The translations under genes were made by a program, and so were the position numbers. Below, piece after piece: positions 1 through 9,400 of a stretch of 11,298 nt of DNA (the first letter of the stretch is position 1; every line of letters starts with the position of its first letter). Location of the stretch: contig CAMLNB010000112.1 in the NCBI GenBank assembly GCA_946481205.1, forward strand, positions 1 through 11,298, written 5' to 3'. Origin of the DNA: an uncultured Kangiella sp. GTDB lineage: Bacteria > Pseudomonadota > Gammaproteobacteria > Enterobacterales > DSM-103792. The notes under the pieces were generated by a model, which worked only from the letters and a program-made list of their open reading frames with translations, had not been told where the DNA came from and did no database searches.

Positions 1-1753
<1,753 letters not shown>

Positions 1754-1757
<4 letters not shown>

Positions 1758-2272
1758 TGACCGCGCAAGCTTTTGGTGGCATCAGCAATTTCCGCTGGTT
1801 CTGGCTGACGCTGATTGTCGTCGTGCTGGACCAGTGGACCAAGCATCTGGCTGTTGCCAATCTGGCAATGTACGAGCCGGTGCCGGTGCTGCCGTATTTC
1901 AATCTGATGCTGGCGCACAACACCGGTGCCGCGTTCAGTTTCCTGGCTGATGCCGGTGGCTGGCAGCGCTGGTTCTTTGTGGTGCTGACAGCCGTGATTA
2001 GTGTGGTGCTGACGGTTTGGCTGTACCGCTTGCCGCGCGGCCAGAAGTTGTTGCCAATTGCACTGACGTTGGTACTCGGCGGCGCGCTCGGCAACGTTTA
2101 TGACCGGATCAGTTATGGCTACGTCATCGACTTTATCGATTGGTATGTCGGCAGCTATCACTGGCCGGCGTTCAATATCGCCGATGCCGCGATTTGTGTT
2201 GGCGCCGGGTTGTTGATTCTGGATTCGTTCCGGCAGCCGGGTACGAAACAAGCGAAAGAGCAGGGTGTGTAG
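1754..2272 (+). CDS. lspA: lipoprotein signal peptidase (signal peptidase II)
   Basis: Inner-membrane aspartyl protease that cleaves the signal peptide of prolipoproteins after lipid attachment to the lipobox cysteine. The 172-residue product has the family length and about four hydrophobic segments (residues ~12-29, 70-91, 97-114, 140-158). Conserved blocks are VLDQWTK (24-30), [10 protein letters not shown] (55-64), GNVYDR (113-118), VIDFID and [11 protein letters not shown]. By comparison with the P. aeruginosa enzyme, the catalytic aspartates are D126 and D144. The first ATG overlaps the ileS stop; a second in-frame ATG follows at 1757, and the upstream AGG at 1747-1749 is better spaced from it, so the exact start is uncertain by one codon. 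The ileS-lspA linkage is classic for gammaproteobacteria. Confidence 0.97.
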
Positions 2273-2274
2273 CG

Positions 2275-2706
2275 ATGCAAGTGCAACCGGGTGACGCAGT
2301 ACTGGTGCATGTCAATTTATTGCTGGCCGATGGTTCGGTTGCCGAGAGTTCGCGTGCCAATGGCAAGCCGGCCAAGTTTCAACTGGGTGATGGTAGTTTG
2401 AGTGAAGCCATCGAAACCGAGTTACTGGGGCTGGCGATCGGCGACAAGAAAAAATTTACGGTAGAGGCAGTGGATGGTTTTGGTGAGCGCCAGACCGGCT
2501 TGATTCAGTTCCGTCAGCGCCACGAGTTTCCTTCCGACATGGAAATCAGTGAAGGCGTGATTATCGTTTTTACGCTGCCGAACGGCGCGGAAATGCCGGG
2601 TGTAGTGCGCGAGATTAACGGCGACTCGATCACCGTTGACTTCAATCACCCGTTGGCCGGCAAAGCGCTGACGTTTGATCTCGAAGTCGTCGCCATCAAT
2701 CCTTGA
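2275..2706 (+). CDS. fkpB: FKBP-type peptidyl-prolyl cis-trans isomerase, SlpA/FkpB type
   Basis: Cytoplasmic prolyl isomerase and chaperone of the SlpA group, in which an FKBP domain carries an insert-in-flap domain. The product is 143 residues (E. coli protein about 149). It starts with the beta strand [17 protein letters not shown] (9-25), continues with [19 protein letters not shown] and [10 protein letters not shown], then has the flap insert from about residue 70. The near-invariant [19 protein letters not shown] (106-124) and NHPLAGK (124-130) follow. The ATG at 2275 is chosen because it sits 2 bases after the lspA stop and gives the family N-terminus; the open frame extends back into lspA, which would be a spurious extension. 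A purine-rich GAGCAGGG lies upstream as a plausible ribosome site. The lspA-fkpB-ispH order is conserved in relatives. Confidence 0.95.
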   Translation: MQVQPGDAVLVHVNLLLADGSVAESSRANGKPAKFQLGDGSLSEAIETELLGLAIGDKKKFTVEAVDGFGERQTGLIQFRQRHEFPSDMEISEGVIIVFTLPNGAEMPGVVREINGDSITVDFNHPLAGKALTFDLEVVAINP

Positions 2707-2717
2707 GGATAGCGAGC

Positions 2718-3647
2718 ATGGAAATCCTGTTGGCCAATCCGCGCGGCTTTTGTGCCGGCGTCGATCGAGCCATTGAAATCGTCAAACGCGCCATCGAGAT
2801 TTTCGGTGCGCCGATTTATGTTCGCCATGAGGTTGTGCACAACCGCTTCGTGGTTGAGGACTTGCGTCAGCGCGGTGCGATTTTCGTTGAAGAACTGCAT
2901 GAAGTGCCGGCTGGTGCGACCGTGATCTTCAGCGCCCACGGCGTCTCACAGGCCGTGCGCGACGAAGCGAAGAGCCGCGGCTTTCGGGTGTTCGACGCTA
3001 CTTGTCCTCTGGTTACCAAGGTCCACTTGGAGGTTGCCCGTATTTCGCGCAAAGGCGATGAGTGCGTGCTGATCGGTCACAAGGGGCACCCGGAAGTCGA
3101 AGGTACCATGGGCCAGTATGACAACCCGGAAGGTGGGATTTATCTGGTGGAGTCGGTCAATGATGTCCAACACCTCAGCGTCAAAGACCCCGAGCGGTTG
3201 CATTACTCGACCCAGACCACGCTGTCGGTAGACGAAACCAAGGACATCATGGCTGCCTTGCGGGCTAGGTTCCCGGCCATTCAGGGCCCACGTAAGGATG
3301 ACATTTGCTATGCCACCCAGAACCGACAGGATGCGGTCCGCGAGCTGGCCAGCCAGACCGATCTGGTACTAGTGGTAGGGTCCCGGAACAGCTCCAACTC
3401 CAACCGCTTAAGGGAGCTAGCGGAGAAGGACGGCATTCGTTCGTACCTGATCGACGGTGCTGAAGATATTCAGCCGTTATGGCTCGAAGGTGTCGCCAAG
3501 GTAGGCGTAACCGCAGGAGCCTCCGCTCCTGAGCTGCTGGTCAGACAAGTCATCGAGCGACTTCAAACCTTAGGCGGCCATACCGTAGCCGAGCAATCCG
3601 GCAAAATCGAAGACATCACCTTCGCGCTTCCGCTTGAGTTGCGCTGA
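2718..3647 (+). CDS. ispH: 4-hydroxy-3-methylbut-2-enyl diphosphate reductase
   Basis: Last enzyme of the MEP isoprenoid pathway: an iron-sulfur reductase converting HMBPP to IPP and DMAPP in the cytoplasm. The product is 309 residues (E. coli about 316). The three cluster-ligand cysteines are in place: C12 in [11 protein letters not shown]96 in DATCPLVTK and C197 in DDICYATQN. Also present are H41 (VVHNRF), H124 and E126 (GHPEVEGT), T167 (TQTTLS) and the SSNSNRL and TAGASAPE blocks. The ATG at 2718 is preferred over an upstream in-frame TTG at 2703 because GAGGA at 2705-2709 precedes it by 8 bases and the N-terminus then matches the family. It begins 11 bases after fkpB. Codon use changes in the last third (from about 3267): AGG, AGA, CTA and TTA appear there and not earlier. 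The frame and motifs remain intact. Confidence 0.98.
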   Translation: MEILLANPRGFCAGVDRAIEIVKRAIEIFGAPIYVRHEVVHNRFVVEDLRQRGAIFVEELHEVPAGATVIFSAHGVSQAVRDEAKSRGFRVFDATCPLVTKVHLEVARISRKGDECVLIGHKGHPEVEGTMGQYDNPEGGIYLVESVNDVQHLSVKDPERLHYSTQTTLSVDETKDIMAALRARFPAIQGPRKDDICYATQNRQDAVRELASQTDLVLVVGSRNSSNSNRLRELAEKDGIRSYLIDGAEDIQPLWLEGVAKVGVTAGASAPELLVRQVIERLQTLGGHTVAEQSGKIEDITFALPLELR

Positions 3648-3660
3648 GTTATTCCGGAGT

Positions 3661-3693
3661 GTGACCTGCTCCACGTTCCGGAGCAGGCATCAC
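3661..3693 (+). other. strong hairpin downstream of ispH, no T-tract
   Basis: CCTGCTCC at 3665-3672 pairs with GGAGCAGG at 3680-3687 around a 7-base loop. The stem is extended by GTGA (3661-3664) with TCAC (3690-3693) across a two-base bulge. No run of T follows, so this is not a standard intrinsic terminator. It may stabilise the 3' end of the housekeeping transcript, act as a pause or Rho-linked site, or be part of a leader of the pilin operon. The octamer TTCCGGAG occurs at 3652-3659 and again at 3676-3683, where it overlaps the loop and the right arm. The structure is directly readable; its function is not known. Confidence 0.6.
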
Positions 3694-3703
3694 GCCGCTG
3701 GTC

Positions 3704-3788
3704 GGGGTCCATCTGGTCTTTGTCGGCCGCGCGTTTCATTAGCTGTCCGACGATGCTATCTATAGTGCCATCGTAGACCGTGGACCCC
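3704..3788. repeat. wide inverted repeat enclosing a quasi-palindrome
   Basis: GGGGTCCA at 3704-3711 is the exact reverse complement of TGGACCCC at 3781-3788, separated by 69 bases. The right arm ends 5 bases before the fimT-like start codon. Inside lies a 25-base imperfect palindrome at 3750-3774 whose ends are ACGATG and CATCGT, with CTAT/ATAG in the centre. In RNA these could form a leader structure near the translation start. In DNA the quasi-palindrome could be an operator. The arms are seen directly; both roles are speculative, and an 8-base match can occur by chance. Confidence 0.35.
3739..3766 (+). promoter_or_regulatory. weak sigma70-like promoter candidate for the minor-pilin operon
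   Basis: TATAGT at 3761-3766 matches the -10 consensus at five of six positions. A poor -35 candidate, TTAGCT at 3739-3744, lies 16 bases upstream. An overlapping extended -10 reading (TG at 3754-3755, then TATCTA) is also possible. The site is in the only sizeable gap between ispH and the pilin genes and would give a leader of about 20 bases. The -10 overlaps the quasi-palindrome at 3750-3774, which could allow repression or activation there. This is a pattern match only; read-through from ispH is an alternative. Confidence 0.28.
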
Positions 3789-3793
3789 AAAAC

Positions 3794-4291
3794 ATGCTTG
3801 GAAGAACTCTGTCACGCGGCTTTTCGTTAATCGAACTGTTGGTCGCTATTGCCATCATGGGGATTGCTTCGACCTTGGCTATCCCGCTCATCACCGACCT
3901 CATTCATAACGCTCGTCTGACTTCCACTACCAACGATATCGTTGAGGCAGTGGCTGTCGCTCGTTCCGAAGCGATCCGGCAGTCACGTGATGTCGAGATT
4001 GTCCCCATCGATGGTGCAGATTGGCGCAGTGGTTGGCTAATCCGCGATATAGCAACTCAAACGGCAGTTCGTGAGTTCGATGCTTTGCCCGACAGTGTGC
4101 AGGTCGGCATGAACGTTGACGTTGCCAGTATTTCGTTCGGGTCTACCGGTACTCGTCTCCCTGGAGAGGTTGCTATCACGATGACAATTTGTATGTCCCC
4201 AGAGATTAACAATGATAAAGGGCGACGAATAATTCTCAATAGAGCTGGCAGCACGTCCATTGAGCGAATCGACGCAGGGTGCCCACGATGA
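3794..4291 (+). CDS. fimT: minor pilin, GspH/FimT/FimU family
   Basis: Minor (pseudo)pilin of the type IV pilus; FimU/GspH-type subunits link the tip initiation complex to the major pilin. The 165-residue product has a short prepilin leader, MLGRTLSRG, with cleavage predicted after G9. The mature N-terminus is FSLIELLVAIAIMGI, with the conserved E14 (+5) starting the hydrophobic helix. The GspH-type beta domain ends with two cysteines, C133 (TICMSP) and C163 (AGCPR), likely forming the usual C-terminal disulfide. ATG at 3794 is the only good start: an in-frame stop lies at 3740-3742. There is no clear Shine-Dalgarno sequence ahead of it, which is unusual beside the strong sites used later in the operon. 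The last bases overlap pilV as ATGA. Whether the ortholog is FimU or FimT cannot be decided by eye. Confidence 0.88.
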   Translation: MLGRTLSRGFSLIELLVAIAIMGIASTLAIPLITDLIHNARLTSTTNDIVEAVAVARSEAIRQSRDVEIVPIDGADWRSGWLIRDIATQTAVREFDALPDSVQVGMNVDVASISFGSTGTRLPGEVAITMTICMSPEINNDKGRRIILNRAGSTSIERIDAGCPR

Positions 4292-4926
4292 ATCAATTGA
4301 GCCGTAATAAGCAGATGGGTTTCAGCATGATTGAAATTTTGATCGCGCTGCTGGTGCTCGCTATCGGTTTGTTAGGGGTTGCAGCTTTGCAGTTGTCCAG
4401 TCTTAGCGGGAGTCAGGAAGGCTACGCACGTAGCCAAGCTGTTGCGATTGCGGAGGATTTGTCTTCTCGTATAAGGGCTGGGCGTCAACAAGCATTGAGC
4501 TCACCCAATTGGGGAGACGGTGGTGATACGGCTCGGTTAGCACTGGCTGAATATATTGCCCAATATGCAGCGGTCACTCCATACCAATGCGGTACGCTTG
4601 CTGAGCCGGAGCCCCCCGCTACGTGGTGCCGTCCTGATGAGGCTGAAGGCGAAGTGGGTGGAGAATGTACCGCTGTAGAGCAAGTGGCATTTGAGATTTG
4701 GGAGGTTTGTTCTCAGGCACAAAATCTTTTGCCGTTTGGTCGAGTACATGTGGTTACTAATGCGCTGAATAACAATAGGGCAACGATTGCTGTCAGTTGG
4801 CAAGCAGCCGAACGGCGGGAGGATGGTCCCCAGGAGATCGATATCCGCAATCCGGTTTGTCAAGAAGTCTTCGGCAATGCAATTCCGGAAAACGAAGATT
4901 GTGTGCTGGTGGAGATCATTCCATGA
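4288..4926 (+). CDS. pilV: minor pilin PilV
   Basis: Minor pilin of the PilV family, part of the PilVWX-FimU priming subcomplex of type IVa pili, anchored in the inner membrane until assembly. The product is 212 residues (P. aeruginosa PilV about 185). The leader MNQLSRNKQMG precedes FSMIEILIALLVLAIGLLG, with E16 at +5; the LAIGLLGVAALQL stretch is typical of PilV. The C-terminal domain is cysteine-rich (YQCG, TWCR, GECT, EVCS, NPVCQ, EDCV), suggesting several disulfides. ATG at 4288 overlaps the previous stop and is preferred over an in-frame GTG at 4279; a weak AGGG lies about 9 bases upstream. The gene ends in an ATGA overlap with pilW. Confidence 0.92.
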   Translation: MNQLSRNKQMGFSMIEILIALLVLAIGLLGVAALQLSSLSGSQEGYARSQAVAIAEDLSSRIRAGRQQALSSPNWGDGGDTARLALAEYIAQYAAVTPYQCGTLAEPEPPATWCRPDEAEGEVGGECTAVEQVAFEIWEVCSQAQNLLPFGRVHVVTNALNNNRATIAVSWQAAERREDGPQEIDIRNPVCQEVFGNAIPENEDCVLVEIIP

Positions 4927-5753
4927 TTCAAAATCGGACGTTTCCGTCGCGACAAGTGGGTTATACCGTTGTTGAATTATTGATTGCTGGCGCGCTTGGT
5001 CTCGTTTTACTCGCAGGTGTAGCGCAGTTATTTGTCGGCTCCAGCGCGACCTTTCGTATGCAGAGGCAACTCGCAAACATTCAGGACGGCGGCCGCTATG
5101 CTTTGTTTTTCCTCAAAAGTGAAATTGAGCGTGCCGGTTGGGCAGACGATCTCGTCGAAGTGACACTCCCGTTAGAGGCCGGTCCACTAGTCCAAGATAC
5201 TTTGAATGAAGTGGATATCGGTGGATTGGTATGTGAGGGGGGCAATTGTACTTTCGATGGTGGCGGTGATGTGAGCGACAGTCTGACTGTTCGTTATGAA
5301 GGCGAGGTCGATTGCGCAGGTACCGCTATTGCCGGGGCGCAGGTACTAAATCGCTATTTTGTTGGTGGTGCTGATGGACGGCAATTAATGTGCGAGGGTA
5401 ATGGCGGTGCAGGGCCGCAACCGCTGGTAGAGGGTGTTGATAACTTTCAAGTGCTGTATGGCATAGACACGACCTCTGCTGCAGAACCTGGTTGTCGGGA
5501 CCGCGCTGTTGACCGCTATGTTACAGCAGCTGAATTACCTGATTTCGATCGTAGTGTTGTAGCCATTCGGATCGCACTGTTGATTCGCGGTGAGCAAAAT
5601 TCTTCAATCGCAAATGAAGAGCGCTCTTATCAAGTTGGCGATCGTCAACTTGAATTCACTGATCAGATTCCACGGCGTGTCTTCTCATTGACCGCGCCGG
5701 TTAACAATCGAGTTTTTCAGGCTAATGGTAATGCCTGCCAACTTTCACCCTGA
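4923..5753 (+). CDS. pilW: minor pilin PilW
   Basis: Minor pilin of the PilW family, another subunit of the initiation/tip complex that carries PilY1. The product is 276 residues, close to the ~274 of P. aeruginosa PilW. The leader MIQNRTFPSRQVG is followed by YTVVELLIAGALGLVLLAGV, with tyrosine at +1 and E18 at +5. Family features include the LANIQDGGRYALFFLKSEIERAGW helix (split here only for naming: LANIQDGGRYA, then FFLKSEIERAGW), DSLTVRYEG, the phrase LVEGVDNFQVLYGID, and scattered cysteines (VCEGGNC, VDCAG, LMCEG, PGCRD, NACQL). ATG at 4923 overlaps the pilV stop and is preceded by GGAG at 4911-4914 with 8-base spacing; the open frame upstream is inside pilV and not used. Confidence 0.92.
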   Translation: MIQNRTFPSRQVGYTVVELLIAGALGLVLLAGVAQLFVGSSATFRMQRQLANIQDGGRYALFFLKSEIERAGWADDLVEVTLPLEAGPLVQDTLNEVDIGGLVCEGGNCTFDGGGDVSDSLTVRYEGEVDCAGTAIAGAQVLNRYFVGGADGRQLMCEGNGGAGPQPLVEGVDNFQVLYGIDTTSAAEPGCRDRAVDRYVTAAELPDFDRSVVAIRIALLIRGEQNSSIANEERSYQVGDRQLEFTDQIPRRVFSLTAPVNNRVFQANGNACQLSP

Positions 5754-5758
5754 GGTGA
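5752..5758 (+). promoter_or_regulatory. ribosome binding site of pilX
   Basis: GAGGTGA is a seven-base match to the anti-Shine-Dalgarno complement and overlaps the pilW stop codon. It lies 2 bases (site end to A of ATG) from ATG 5761 and 8 bases from ATG 5767, so either codon may start pilX. Alignment to the 16S tail favours 5761 slightly. Confidence 0.6.
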
Positions 5759-5760
5759 CC

Positions 5761-6366
5761 ATGCTCATGTTTCAACGCACTATATCATGCGCCTCAGCTG
5801 GCGTTATGTTGAATCGAGCGCAACAACATGGTGCTGCGCTTTTTATCAGCTTGGTAATTCTGCTGGTGCTTTCAGTGATAGGCATAAGCGCGATGCGTGG
5901 TGGTTTGCTGCAGTCATTTATGGCAACCAATATGCAGCGTCAGGAAATTGCTCGTAGCGGCGCAGATTCGGCAGTGGCGAGTGTATGGGCGCTTGCTACA
6001 GAGCAGAAGCTCAATGATGGAGGAATACTCGCCATAGCCTCGGAATCAACAGACAATACCTTTGAAGGGTTTATTGATGGCAGTGGAGCTATTACTCTTG
6101 AAGTAGCCCGCTTGGATGACGATGGCGTACGCAGCGAACCTGTTCTAATTTCTCAAGTCACTGTACAGAACTTGGGGTGTGCACCAACGGCATGCGGAAT
6201 GACTTCATTGGTAAGCAAAGATCCACAATGCACAGCATTTCGTATCGATGGCACCACTACTGTAGGTAATACCCAAGATTCTGTGTCCACCTGGTTGTCT
6301 TTGCAAACGGCCGGCGATCAAGGGGCTACGCCTGATTGTGCAGATACTGGTGGAGGTGCGCCATGA
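5761..6366 (+). CDS. pilX: minor pilin PilX
   Basis: PilX-type minor pilin, thought to sit at the pilus tip with PilY1. The product is 201 residues from ATG 5761, or 199 from 5767; P. aeruginosa PilX is about 195. The leader is long (24 residues, ending QQHG) and the mature part begins AALFISLVILLVLSVIGISAMRG, the PilX N-terminal signature. Isoleucine occupies the +5 position instead of glutamate, comparable to the tip pseudopilin GspK. A third ATG at 5806 would give a more typical 9-residue leader but has no visible ribosome site. Four cysteines (LGCAPTACG, PQCTAF, PDCAD) lie in the C-terminal half. The stop overlaps an ATG in the pilY1 frame at 6363. Confidence 0.88.
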   Translation: MLMFQRTISCASAGVMLNRAQQHGAALFISLVILLVLSVIGISAMRGGLLQSFMATNMQRQEIARSGADSAVASVWALATEQKLNDGGILAIASESTDNTFEGFIDGSGAITLEVARLDDDGVRSEPVLISQVTVQNLGCAPTACGMTSLVSKDPQCTAFRIDGTTTVGNTQDSVSTWLSLQTAGDQGATPDCADTGGGAP

Positions 6367-6391
6367 GTACTATTTCTTCAAGCATTCATTC

Positions 6392-6396
6392 AGGAG
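6392..6396 (+). promoter_or_regulatory. ribosome binding site deciding the pilY1 start
   Basis: AGGAG lies 8 bases before ATG 6405, ideal spacing. It selects this start over ATG 6363, which overlaps the pilX stop and would add 14 polar residues before the signal peptide. Confidence 0.75.
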
Positions 6397-6404
6397 ATCG
6401 TAAT

Positions 6405-9400
6405 ATGCGTCACTCTCCGTTCAAATTTCTGACAACCACTGTTGCAGTGTTGTCTTACGCCATGGCCTCGTCATTAGCGGTTGCCGATGATACAGAGATC
6501 TTTTTCAATACGGCGTATAACACGGAAACACGCCCCAATATTCTGTTTGTTATCGATACTTCAGGTTCGATGAGCAGCACACCGTCTACTGGCGGCTCTT
6601 TGTCCAAGCTTCAGATCGTCAAGGATGCAATGGGGCAGCTGTTGTCGGAGATGCAGGATGTCAACGTCGGTTTGGCACGTTATACCGTGCCTGGCGGGCC
6701 GATTGTACGACCTGTTCTGAATATTGATGCGGCGGCAAATCCGATAGTTGCAGTACGTGTGAGATCTGGACTGGATGACGCCGAGCAGGCTACCAATGGC
6801 GCTATGACTGTTAATAGCTCCGATTTGGATATTCTCGAAGAGTCCAGCCAGTCAGAGTGGGTTGCTGTACGCTTTCAGGGGGTAGACGTTCCGAGGGGCG
6901 CTACAATCGTTGGCGCGTCGGTAGCATTTGAAGCGGCTGAAGCAAACAGCGGCTCCTTAACTGCTCAGATTTTCGGTGAGTTAAGCGGTGATGCTGCGGC
7001 GTTTTCAACGTTAGCTAACAATATTTCCTCGCGTCCAAGGACGACTGCGTCGGTCAATTGGTCTCCAGGTAACTGGACAACGGTTGATAGTCAGTATGCG
7101 ACTGCAGATATCGCTTCGATCGTTCAGGAAATTACCAATCGCAGCGATTGGTGCGGTGGCAATTCGCTTGTTCTTATGATGAAGCGCAGCGGCACTGGCA
7201 GCAATAAGCGAACGGCCTATTCATATGACGGTGATCCCAACCAAGCAGCAACATTACGAATTCAGTTTGATGGTGATACCGGTGTTGGTGGCTGTTATAC
7301 CAAGAGCGTTGTCGCTCGAGTAGCTGATGAGCTTGGTGATGTCGAGCAAAATTGGTCGGGTACTATTTCCACCGGCAGCAACTCTCTTGACTGGCGTAAT
7401 TCGAATGATCGTGCTGTCGGTCTGCGTTTCCCTGGCGTGCAATTGCCACAGGGTGCCGACATTCTTGATGCGCGTCTTGAGTTTACCGCTTCGAGATCTG
7501 ATGCAGCGTCTACTACTGTCAGGGTGGAGGGTGTTGCTCAAGATAATTTCGCTGGTTTCTCAACGACGGCAAATACTTTGACGGCAACCACTATTCCTCC
7601 TGGCCTTCCTAAAACCGCTGCAACGAATATCTCTTTTGCTAACTGGGTTTCTGGTGGTACAACACCTGTTCATCCAGAGAATCTCGCTTCACTGATTCGT
7701 TTAATTACCTCACGTACTGGCTGGGTGGAGGGGAATGCGCTTGGTTTGGTTCTCACCTATCAATCCGGTGAACGTAAGGGTGCTCGTGCATTCAATACGG
7801 GTAGCGGTCCACGGCTCAATATTCGTTACAAGACCGTGTATGAGGAGGGAGCATTTACTGTTCGTGATGAAATGCGTCGCTCAGTGAATGAGTTGCAGGC
7901 AAACGGCTATACCCCAATTTCCGACACCCTGCTGGAGGCTGGTCTCTACTACCGAGGTGGTAATGTTTTGTACGGTAAATCTCGGCAAAACAGTTCGCGT
8001 AACTTGGTATCTCACCCAGACACGTATACGGGGGGTACTCATGTCGTGCCGAGCAACTGCGACCCGGTCCTTGATCCTTTCTCTAGCGCATGTTCCGGCG
8101 AGCGGATTGATGGTACCGCAGTTTATACGAGCCCAATAACAGACAGTTGCCAGAAGAACCATATTGTTTTCCTGACGGATGGTCTGCCTACATGGCACGC
8201 TCCACAAACGTCGACGACCTTTGCTAGCTGGCCAACAGCTGGTACATGTACGGCAGGCACCGGCCAAGCTGGCGAAACGCAAACCGGCCGTAACGGTGAT
8301 GATTGCACGGTCAAGATCGCCCGGTACTTGCATGAGAAAGATCAGTCAGCAGGCTATCCGGCAACGCAAACGGTCACGTCACATTTCATTGGATTTGATG
8401 TGGATGCCCCATTTCTTGAAACGGCTGCAGAGGCCGGCGGCGGTGGCTATTATCAAGCCAACGATGCTGAGCTTTTGTTGGAGTCGTTCCGAGACATTAT
8501 CAATAACATTCTGCAGACCAATGGTTCATTCGTTTCTGCCGGTATTACGACCAGTCAATCCAATCGACTGCGTCATGATGATCAATTGTACTTCTCCGTG
8601 TTTGGCCCGACATTGAAACCACGTTGGCCCGGCAACTTGAAGCGTTATCAATTGGTTGGGAATGAGCTGCGGGATGTTAACGGTCAACCAGCTGTTAATC
8701 CCAGCAGCGATCAGTTCAGAAATGAAGCGCAAAGCTGGTGGTCTCCAGAGGTTGACGGTAATGACCCTGCAAAAGGCGGTGCGGCGGCGAACTTGACCGC
8801 AAATCGGACCTTGTTCAGCAACTTGACCGCAGGTGCAAATATTGATTTGACTGTTACGGGCAACGCCGTTGAGTCGAGCAATACTGCTATTCAGAATACA
8901 GAGTTGGGGGTTGCGAGCCAGGCCGAGCGCGATGCATTGCTTGCATGGGCCCGTGGTCGTGATGTTGACGATTTGGATAATGATGGTGATACCACAGAGT
9001 CGCACCATCAGTTTGCTGACCCACTGCACTCCCGGCCGACACTGCTCCGCTATAAGAGTGGCGCGACCGAGTTTCAACGAGTATATGTTGGAACAAATGC
9101 TGGTTATCTCAGTTCCGTCAATCCAGACAATGGTTCGGAGACTTGGGCATTTATTCCGCGTGAGCTGCTGCCGAATCTGAAGACTTTGCGCGCCAATGCA
9201 GAGGGCACACCTAAGCCATACGGCGTGGATGGCTCAATTGTTGTCCATTTTAACGATGCCAATCGTGATGGCGCTGTTAATGTTGGTGACGAACAAGCTC
9301 TGATTATTGTTGGTATGCGCCGTGGTGGTGGTAACTATTATGTGTTGGATGTTAGTAACCCTGCAGCGCCCAAATTGAAGTACATCATGGGGCGTGACAG

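Noticed and set aside
3641..3700. Integron attC-like site in the gap after ispH
   Set aside because: The hairpin lacks the paired RYYAAC/GTTRRRY core sites, and no integrase or cassette structure is nearby.
3715..3730. Possible sigma54 promoter (GG-N10-GC) ahead of the pilin operon
   Set aside because: The GG and GC elements are not at the required spacing and flanking bases do not match.
3563..3790. 75-codon minus-strand frame over the ispH end and the intergenic gap
   Set aside because: It covers the hairpin and the ispH 3' end, shows no domain, and is better explained as a by-product of the palindromic structure.
4537..5076. 179-codon minus-strand frame
   Set aside because: Opposite pilV and pilW, whose prepilin signatures are clear; no family resemblance seen.
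8526..9077. 183-codon minus-strand frame
   Set aside because: Antisense to the conserved PilY1 propeller; no supporting signal.
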